Part shown: positions 31,126 through 36,477 of the stretch, piece by piece
Numbering within the stretch: position 1 is the first letter of the stretch
Layout: each line of letters begins with the position of its first letter
Source: Terriglobales bacterium
GTDB taxonomy: Bacteria > Acidobacteriota > Terriglobia > Terriglobales > Acidobacteriaceae
DNA length: 36,477 nt
Assembly (NCBI GenBank): GCA_025934025.1
Contig: JAICYU010000012.1
Coordinates: 1-36,477 of the forward strand
Direction of reading: 5' to 3'
Translations under genes and position numbers: made by a program
Notes under the pieces: generated by a model
What the model was told of the DNA's origin: nothing
The model's input: the letters and a program-made list of their open reading frames with translations, nothing else
The model's database searches: none

Positions 31126-31461
31126 CTAGAGTCTTGCTTCATTTTGATTGAGCGGCCGCACACTACGCTCAATCTCAGCCGAGAGCTTATCTTTGGCAAG
31201 TTCCAATTCGTATCCGGCCTGCATGTTCATCCAGAACTCAGGAGTGGTACCGAAGAACCGCGCCAGACGCAAGGCCGTCTCTGAAGTTACAGCGCGGCGA
31301 CCTTTTAAAATTTCACCCATTCGCGTGGCCGGTACGCCCAGCGAGAGCGCCAGACGGTTTACGCTCATTTTGAGCGGTTTCAAGAAATCTTCGCGCAACA
31401 CGTCGCCGGGATGCACTGGAGAAATTTTTCTGGCTTTAGTGATAGTCCGTGATTTCGACAT
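31126..31461 (-). CDS. higA: HigA-type antitoxin
   Basis: 111 residues of the HigA/VapI addiction-module antitoxin family. An XRE-type helix-turn-helix is clear: 'HPGDVLREDFLKPLKMSVNRLALSLGVPATRMGEILKGRRAVTSETALRLARFFGTTPEFWMNMQAGYEL', the last part being a family signature. It should bind and neutralise HigB and repress the operon. It is the downstream gene of the pair and overlaps HigB by 26 nt, the usual toxin-first order of higBA. Normal length. Confidence 0.92.
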   Translation of the reverse strand: MSKSRTITKARKISPVHPGDVLREDFLKPLKMSVNRLALSLGVPATRMGEILKGRRAVTSETALRLARFFGTTPEFWMNMQAGYELELAKDKLSAEIERSVRPLNQNEARL

Positions 31462-31726
31462 CGTATGCTGCTCCCTCTCTCCATCTGAAACAAACCCGCC
31501 ACTGCTGATTGATGCGGATGCTGTATTCGTCTTCCCGGTCGCCGCTCAATTTTTCCAGCCGATTGCCTGGAACCTGCTGCAAGTCGCGCAGTTCCTTGGC
31601 GTGGTCAAGCTGAAAAAGCTTGCGATAGGCCACATCGGCAAAGGCGCGAAATCTTTTGCTGCTCTGCCTCTGTCTGTAGAGCCTTTCGGTTTCTTTGCAG
31701 CGAAACGTCTTTATCAATAGAGCCAC
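31436..31726 (-). CDS. higB: HigB-type toxin
   Basis: About 96 residues of the RelE/HigB mRNA-interferase family, which cleaves mRNA at the ribosome. Visible are 'LIKTFRCKETERLY' at the start and 'FRAFADVAYRKLFQLDHAKELRDLQQVPGNRLEKLSGDREDEYSIRINQQWRVCFRW', with the typical 'GxREDxYSIRIN.QWRVCFRW' core and a closing 'AYDVEITDYH'. The start is uncertain: GTG 31726 or TTG 31717, neither with a strong site. Complete; partner of the overlapping higA. Confidence 0.9.
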   Translation of the reverse strand: MALLIKTFRCKETERLYRQRQSSKRFRAFADVAYRKLFQLDHAKELRDLQQVPGNRLEKLSGDREDEYSIRINQQWRVCFRWREGAAYDVEITDYH

Positions 31727-31760
31727 TATACAACGCTTAACGTTATACGTCACGCGTTGT
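31727..31760 (-). promoter_or_regulatory. Candidate HigBA operator
   Basis: Directly upstream of higB lies a palindrome-like stretch (tatacaacg / acgttata, 31727-31747), and a second pair acaacgc (31730-31736) with gcgttgt (31754-31760). Such sites are where HigA usually represses its own operon. It would also cover the promoter region. Confidence 0.45.
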
Positions 31761-31860
31761 AATAACAGGTCAGATTCTGGCCCCAACGATTTGCTGGTTG
31801 GCACGTCCAACCATTGGCCGGTCCGCGATAGAATGACTCACCCTCACAGGAGCTGCGCGT

Positions 31861-33465
31861 ATGTATGACTACATCATTGTCGGCGCGGGCTCGGCCGGAT
31901 GCGTGCTCGCCAGCCGCTTGAGCGAAGATCCCAAAGTGAAAGTCCTGCTCCTCGAGGCAGGCGGGCCAGACAATCGCAGGGAATGTCACATTCCGGTTGC
32001 GTTTTCCAAACTTTTCAAGACGGCGTGCGATTGGACCTACTACACCGAGCCGGAAGCAAAGCTGGGAAATCGCAGCCTCTACTGGCCACGGGGCAAGATG
32101 CTGGGCGGCAGCAGCTCCATGAATGCCATGATCTATATTCGCGGCCACCGCTCCGACTACGATGGCTGGCGCAATCTGAGTAACCCAGGCTGGGGCTTTC
32201 GCGACGTTCTGCCTTACTTCAAGAGATCCGAGAAGCAACAAAACGGCGCTTCGGAGTATCACGGCGAGGGCGGCCCACTTGCTGTGAGCAATCTGCGCAG
32301 CCCCAATCCGCTTTCGCAGGCCTTCATTGAAGCCGCGGAACAGTGCGGCTTTCCGCGCAACAGCGATTTCAACGCGGAAACACAGGAAGGCTTCGGCTTT
32401 TATCAAGTCACGCAATGTGATGGCAAGCGTTGTAGCACTGCCGATGCTTTTCTCAAGCCTGCCATGTCGCGCGCCAACTTGAAGGTAAAGACCGGCGTTC
32501 AAGTGTTTGACATCATTGTTGAGCGTAAGCGTGCCGTCGCGGTGAGCCTTCAGCAGGACAACGGCAGTGTCCAGGAACACGCTGAGCGCGAGATCATTCT
32601 GTGCGCGGGAAGTATCGGTTCGCCTCACTTGCTGATGCTTGCAGGAATAGGGCCGGCGGAACGGCTGCGTAGCCTCGGCATTCCCGTTCTGCTCGATCTG
32701 CCAGGGGTCGGCGCCAACCTTCAGGACCACCCCGCAGTACCGGTCGCCTATCAATGCACCCAGCCGATCAGCCTGCTGAATGCTGAAGGGCTCTCCGGGC
32801 TGGCGCGATACATGGTGTTCAAAGACGGCATGCTGACGTCGAATGTGGCAGAGGCGGGAGGGTTCCTCCGCATCCGCGACGACTCAGCCGCACCCGATCT
32901 TCAGTTCCATTTCGGCCCGGGCTACTACGTGGACCACGGTTTCCAGAAAAGCAAGTACCACGCGTTTACGCTGGGACCGACGCTCATTCGTCCGCGGAGC
33001 CGCGGCCGCATCACTCTGCGCTCCAGCAATCCATTGGATTCGCCTTTGATTGAGGCCAACTACTTTTCCGATTCGCGCGATGTTGAAGTGATGCTTGAAG
33101 GTGTGAAGCTGGCCCGCAGGATTGCCTCTGCCGATGCATTTGAAAAATATCGTGGTCCGGAAATGCTTCCAGGCACTGACGCCAAGGATGACGGTGCACT
33201 GCGCCAGCACATCGAGAAATATGCGGCTACGCTCTACCATCCTGTCGGAACCTGCAAGATGGGGAATGATCCAACGGCAGTGGTTGATTCCGAGCTTCGC
33301 GTACGCGGTGTGGATGGATTGCGTGTGGTTGACGCTTCCGTGATGCCGGTGATCACCGGCGGGAATACCAACGCGCCGACCATCATGATCGCAGAAAAAG
33401 CTGCTGATCTCATCAGGGGGCGTTCGCTGGCAGGTCAACAGGAAGTTACCGCGGAGCTGCGCTGA
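31861..33465 (+). CDS. GMC-family oxidoreductase (choline dehydrogenase-like)
   Basis: 534 residues of the GMC flavoenzyme family, which oxidise alcohols using FAD. The FAD loop is 'DYIIVGAGSAGCVLASRLSED' (residues 3-23), with 'VLLLEAGGPD' next. 'PRGKMLGGSSSMNAMIYIRGH' is the GMC signature 1 region, and 'ILCAGSIGSPHLLMLAGIGP' is signature 2. The catalytic His is likely H460 in 'LYHPVGTCKMG', with the partner Asn/His region 'GGNTNAPTIMIAEKAADLI' near the end. ATG 31861 has AGGAG 8 nt upstream. The substrate is unknown; choline or another alcohol is possible. It has no signal peptide, so is cytoplasmic. Normal length. Confidence 0.93.
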   Translation: MYDYIIVGAGSAGCVLASRLSEDPKVKVLLLEAGGPDNRRECHIPVAFSKLFKTACDWTYYTEPEAKLGNRSLYWPRGKMLGGSSSMNAMIYIRGHRSDYDGWRNLSNPGWGFRDVLPYFKRSEKQQNGASEYHGEGGPLAVSNLRSPNPLSQAFIEAAEQCGFPRNSDFNAETQEGFGFYQVTQCDGKRCSTADAFLKPAMSRANLKVKTGVQVFDIIVERKRAVAVSLQQDNGSVQEHAEREIILCAGSIGSPHLLMLAGIGPAERLRSLGIPVLLDLPGVGANLQDHPAVPVAYQCTQPISLLNAEGLSGLARYMVFKDGMLTSNVAEAGGFLRIRDDSAAPDLQFHFGPGYYVDHGFQKSKYHAFTLGPTLIRPRSRGRITLRSSNPLDSPLIEANYFSDSRDVEVMLEGVKLARRIASADAFEKYRGPEMLPGTDAKDDGALRQHIEKYAATLYHPVGTCKMGNDPTAVVDSELRVRGVDGLRVVDASVMPVITGGNTNAPTIMIAEKAADLIRGRSLAGQQEVTAELR

Positions 33466-33598
33466 TAATTACAGTCCGGCAGACGCAACCAAATTTGATC
33501 AAAAATGCTGGAGATTCCGCTTTTACGCTCCAGATGCTTGAAAAGACAGCCAATATTCCTGCTCCGGAACTCTGGCCGAGGGCTAGAATGTAAGTATT

Positions 33599-34462
33599 AT
33601 GCGCCGGCTGCTCTCCATTGCTATAGTTGGAGCGGCTGCTCTTCTGCCGCTCTCAGTTCACGCGCAAATGCGTGGTAGTTTCCGCGGCCCTGCTCCCCGC
33701 ATGAGTTCGGGATTTCACTCTGCTCCTTTCGGCGGCGCCCGCACCTTCGCTCCTCCTCCGGGACGTGTCTTCATGCGAGGCCCAATCGCCCGCCCAGGCG
33801 GAAGAGTCTTTATGGGCCGGCCGTTCACACCTGCCGGCGTAGCGCGCACGCGGTTCACAACCTCCGGCACGCGCTTCAGCTTCAACGGCTTCGCCCGTAG
33901 TTGTGGCGGCTTCTTCCCTTGCAATAACCGCTTCTTCTTCAGGCACCGCTTTCATGACCGGTTCCTCTTTTCGTTTGGCACACCATTCTTTGGATTTGGG
34001 TCGCCCTTCTTTCCGGGCTTCATTGGTGCGTCTTACATTCCGGGCTTTTTCCCGGAGGATTATTATGGCGGCTATTCCCCTTACGCCTACCAACCGCCGC
34101 CGGAGGTTGCAAGCAACGACAACGGTGCCGACATCCAACTCGCTCAGCAGATCCAGCGGCTAAGCGATGAAGTGGAAGACTTGCGAGACGAGCAGGCCAG
34201 TGCACAGCGTGAAGCTCGCGAGCCGGCGCCTCCCGGAACTTCGATGTCGGCTGTCAATCCGGCAGTCGCAACCACGTTTGTATTTCGCGACGGACATCGA
34301 GTGACAGCGCAGAACTATGCCATTGCCGGAGAGACTCTATGGATCCTGAACGAGCACGCGGCAAAGAAGGTCCCGCTTTCGGAGATTGACGTCGCGGCTA
34401 CTCAGCAGGTAAATGCTGCGAACGGAGTGGACGTGCGTTTACCCGGCTCACAGAAGAAGTAG
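33599..34462 (+). CDS. Secreted Gly/Phe/Arg-rich protein
   Basis: 287 residues with a signal peptide ('MRRLLSIAIVGAAALLPLSVHA'). Three parts follow. The first is a low-complexity Arg/Gly/Phe/Pro region ('GRVFMRGPIARPGGRVFMGRPF', later runs of 'FFGFGSPFFPGF'). Next is an acidic coiled coil ('IQLAQQIQRLSDEVEDLRDEQASAQREARE'). The last is a short beta-rich end ('TFVFRDGHRVTAQNYAIAGETLWILNEHAAKKVPLSEIDVAAT'). I recognise no enzyme motif. The layout is seen in exported acidobacterial proteins of unknown role, perhaps in the cell envelope. A gap of 133 bp separates it from the GMC gene, and no operon link is clear. Confidence 0.75.
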   Translation: MRRLLSIAIVGAAALLPLSVHAQMRGSFRGPAPRMSSGFHSAPFGGARTFAPPPGRVFMRGPIARPGGRVFMGRPFTPAGVARTRFTTSGTRFSFNGFARSCGGFFPCNNRFFFRHRFHDRFLFSFGTPFFGFGSPFFPGFIGASYIPGFFPEDYYGGYSPYAYQPPPEVASNDNGADIQLAQQIQRLSDEVEDLRDEQASAQREAREPAPPGTSMSAVNPAVATTFVFRDGHRVTAQNYAIAGETLWILNEHAAKKVPLSEIDVAATQQVNAANGVDVRLPGSQKK

Positions 34463-34547
34463 CGTTACCAGCGCCCGTTTGTTCGCACAATTGATTCGCG
34501 CCATGCTATCCTCTGCGGTCTTCCTGTAATCGGAGAAGTCCGCATCT

Positions 34548-35267
34548 ATGAGCCATCTGTTCCTGGTCCGTCACGGGCAGGCCTCATTCCTTGAGAAGAA
34601 TTACGACAAGCTTTCCGCCAAGGGAGAAGCGCAATCGCGCATGCTGGGCGAATACTGGGCACGCATGAACGTCAGGTTTGACGAGGCTTACTCCGGACCA
34701 CGAGTTCGTCAGCAGGAAACTGCGCGCCTTGCCGGAGAACGCTACCAGAGTTCTGGTCTGGAATGGCCCGAGTTGCAGGTGCTGCCCGAATTCGACGAGT
34801 TCCAGGCGGAGCTTGTCATCGAAAGGACGCTGCCTGGACTGCGAGCGTCCGACAGCCACATTCGCGATCTCTACCAGGACTTTCAAAACAGTCAAAATCG
34901 TGCCGAGCAATTCAAGCGTTTTCAGCGCATTTTTGAAGTCATCATAGGTCGCTGGGCGATTGACGAACTCCCTGTTGAAGAGATCGAACCGTGGGACGAC
35001 TTCGTGGCGCGCATAGGTCGCGGCCTGAATAGAATCACGCAGAATGCAGCTCGCGGAAGAAGAATCGTGGTCTTCAGCTCTGGTGGACCGGTCGGCATTG
35101 CCATGCAGCGAGCGCTCAATCTGACCACCGCTGACACGCTCAAGACCGCCTGGAGGATGTGCAACTCCGGCTACAGCTCGTTCGTTTTCTCTGGCGACCG
35201 CTTCACCCTGAGCTCTTATAATTCCGTCCCGCACATCGCAGATCGCGATTTCCTGACGTATCGCTGA
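34548..35267 (+). CDS. Histidine-phosphatase-family protein
   Basis: 239 residues of the phosphoglycerate-mutase-like histidine phosphatase family. The nucleophile motif is clear: 'HLFLVRHGQAS' with H9, and the phosphate-binding Arg in 'YSGPRVRQQETARLAG'. The second catalytic His normally lies in 'SHGG' late in the protein; here that place reads 'VVFSSGGPVGIAMQ', so the His is a Ser. Some family members with an 'SGGP' variant exist, so this may be a subfamily trait rather than damage. Activity could be altered or lost. The acyl-CoA dehydrogenase starts 11 nt downstream, so the two are co-transcribed. Confidence 0.85.
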   Translation: MSHLFLVRHGQASFLEKNYDKLSAKGEAQSRMLGEYWARMNVRFDEAYSGPRVRQQETARLAGERYQSSGLEWPELQVLPEFDEFQAELVIERTLPGLRASDSHIRDLYQDFQNSQNRAEQFKRFQRIFEVIIGRWAIDELPVEEIEPWDDFVARIGRGLNRITQNAARGRRIVVFSSGGPVGIAMQRALNLTTADTLKTAWRMCNSGYSSFVFSGDRFTLSSYNSVPHIADRDFLTYR

Positions 35268-35278
35268 TCGGAGGCGCA

Positions 35279-36477
35279 ATGGATTTTGCCATCCCGGAAC
35301 AGATGCAGCAGACGCTGGATCGCATAGGGCGTTTCATGGAAACCGATGTCTATCCCTTGGAGAGCGAGGTAGCGCAACACGGGTTTCGCGCTGCATTGCC
35401 TAAACTCAAAGCCGCTCGCGAGAAGGTAAAGTCTCTGGGCCTCTGGTGTCCCCAGATTCCCAAGCTGTATGGCGGGATGGGGCTGAACCTGATTGAGCAC
35501 GGCCTAGTAAGCGCGGTGCTCGGGCGGAGTCTGCTGGGTCACTACATCTTCAATTGCCAGGCGCCGGATGCCGGTAACATGGAAATTCTCATTGAGCATG
35601 GCACGCCAGAACAGAAGAAGAACTTTCTGGAGCCGCTGCTTCGGGGCGAAACGCGCAGTTGCTTCGCCATGACTGAACCGGAGCACGCCGGCTCGAATCC
35701 CACCTGGATGGACACGACCGCAACCAAGGACGGCAATGATTATGTCATCAATGGCCACAAATGGTTCACTTCGTCGGCTGATGGCGCCGCTTTTGCCGTT
35801 GTGATGGCGGTCACAACTCCGCAGGCCCCACCGCATCAGCGTGCCAGCCAAATTCTTGTGCCGACGAATACTCCCGGCTTCAACCGAATCAGGAATCTGA
35901 GCGTGTTGGGGCACATAGGCGAAGATCATGCCAGCCACGCCGAAGTTCGATTTGAAAACTGCCGTGTGCCGCAATCCAATCTGCTGGGCAAAGAGGGCGA
36001 AGGCTTTGCCATTGCGCAGGAACGGCTTGGCGCTGGGCGCATTCACCACTGCATGCGCTGGCTTGGCATTGCCGAGCGCGCATTTGAATTGATGTGCAAG
36101 CGCGCCACCCAACGTGAGCTCGCGCCGGGCAAACCGCTTGGCACGCGGCAGATCATCCAGTCCTGGATTGCCGAGAGCCGCGCCGAAATCAATGCCTCGC
36201 GCCTGATGGTGCTGGAAGCGGCGTGGAAAATCCAGAATCTGGGCCAGCGATCCGCGCGCGAAGAGATCTCCTGCATCAAGTTCTTCGTTGCAGATGTGCT
36301 CCTGAAAGTCCTGGACCGAGCCATCCAGACTCACGGAGCAATGGGACTGACTCCGGAGACTCCGTTGGCCGCCTTCTGGGCTGCCGAGCGCGGCGCTCGC
36401 ATCTACGACGGCCCTGATGAAGTTCATAAGATGGTTGTGGCGCGCCAGATTCTGAAGAAGCACGGATTGCAGCTTTC
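35279..36477 (+). CDS. Acyl-CoA dehydrogenase (ACAD10/11-like), 3' end cut by window
   Basis: 399 complete codons are present; the gene runs off the window with no stop. Acyl-CoA dehydrogenases oxidise acyl-CoA to enoyl-CoA with FAD. Seen in order: 'LGLWCPQIPKLYGGMGL', the FAD/substrate stretch 'CFAMTEPEHAGSNP', 'YVINGHKWFTSSADGA', 'LLGKEGEGFAIAQERLGAGRIHHC', and 'AIQTHGAMGLTPETPLAAFWAAERGARIYDGPDEVHKMVVAR'. The likely catalytic base is E381 in 'GPDEVHK'. These features match the ACAD10/11-type branch. ATG 35279 has GGAGG about 4 nt upstream (35270-35274). It lies 11 nt after the phosphatase-like gene. Confidence 0.92.
   Translation, partial: MDFAIPEQMQQTLDRIGRFMETDVYPLESEVAQHGFRAALPKLKAAREKVKSLGLWCPQIPKLYGGMGLNLIEHGLVSAVLGRSLLGHYIFNCQAPDAGNMEILIEHGTPEQKKNFLEPLLRGETRSCFAMTEPEHAGSNPTWMDTTATKDGNDYVINGHKWFTSSADGAAFAVVMAVTTPQAPPHQRASQILVPTNTPGFNRIRNLSVLGHIGEDHASHAEVRFENCRVPQSNLLGKEGEGFAIAQERLGAGRIHHCMRWLGIAERAFELMCKRATQRELAPGKPLGTRQIIQSWIAESRAEINASRLMVLEAAWKIQNLGQRSAREEISCIKFFVADVLLKVLDRAIQTHGAMGLTPETPLAAFWAAERGARIYDGPDEVHKMVVARQILKKHGLQL

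Noticed and set aside
31750-32754. Minus-strand open frame of 334 residues
   Set aside because: It lies opposite the GMC oxidoreductase, whose motifs are complete on the plus strand.
35504-36463. Minus-strand open frame of 319 residues
   Set aside because: It is the shadow of the acyl-CoA dehydrogenase, which has family motifs throughout and continues past the window.

Overview
The window looks like a chromosomal segment of an Acidobacteriota bacterium. The best marker is the secreted VWFA protein at 23482-24495, which has the layout of the acidobacterial VWFA-related family. RHS-repeat proteins, secreted beta-propellers, a REP-associated transposase and long intergenic repeats fit the same group. 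This is inferred from protein style; no rRNA or tRNA is present to confirm it.

Layout. 1-535 is non-coding with a terminator-like hairpin and a REP-like inverted repeat. A DinB-family gene follows (536-1063, minus). 1385-9006 (all minus) is an array of RHS-tip cassettes. Three 5'-truncated RHS fragments (3703-4584, 5631-6908, 8077-9006) share a nearly identical short RHS core but end in divergent C-terminal tips, each with an HExxH zincin motif. Each tip is followed at once by a gene for an exported protein: an Asp-box beta-propeller, a WD40-like propeller, and an unknown that is now frameshifted. Two further downstream units (1385-2893) keep only about 34 codons of a tip-like C-terminus plus a pair of paralogous exported proteins. 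The upstream edge of the array is cut by a REP/RAYT mobile unit (8812-9586).

10158-12523 is an intact IS1595-type element with 22-bp perfect terminal inverted repeats, an 8-bp target duplication and three minus-strand passenger genes. Next come a membrane diguanylate cyclase (minus), a dienelactone-hydrolase-like enzyme and an MFS exporter (plus), and an IS3 remnant.

16621-23123 (minus) holds a full-length RHS protein of about 2026 residues. Its tip looks like a permuted papain/NlpC-type peptidase, and a small exported partner gene follows. A heptanucleotide tandem repeat lies just upstream.

23482-36477 is mainly household metabolism: VWFA protein, small membrane protein, MFS transporter, malate dehydrogenase (mdh) and isocitrate dehydrogenase (icd) in one minus-strand run, a secreted protein made of two similar halves, thiolase plus CYTH protein, a HigBA toxin-antitoxin pair, a GMC oxidoreductase, a secreted Gly/Phe-rich protein, a histidine-phosphatase-like protein and an acyl-CoA dehydrogenase running off the end.

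The most interesting system is the RHS cassette array. It reads as an archive of displaced polymorphic-toxin tips whose predicted activity is proteolysis, paired with exported putative immunity proteins. The toxin/immunity role is inferred from architecture, not shown.
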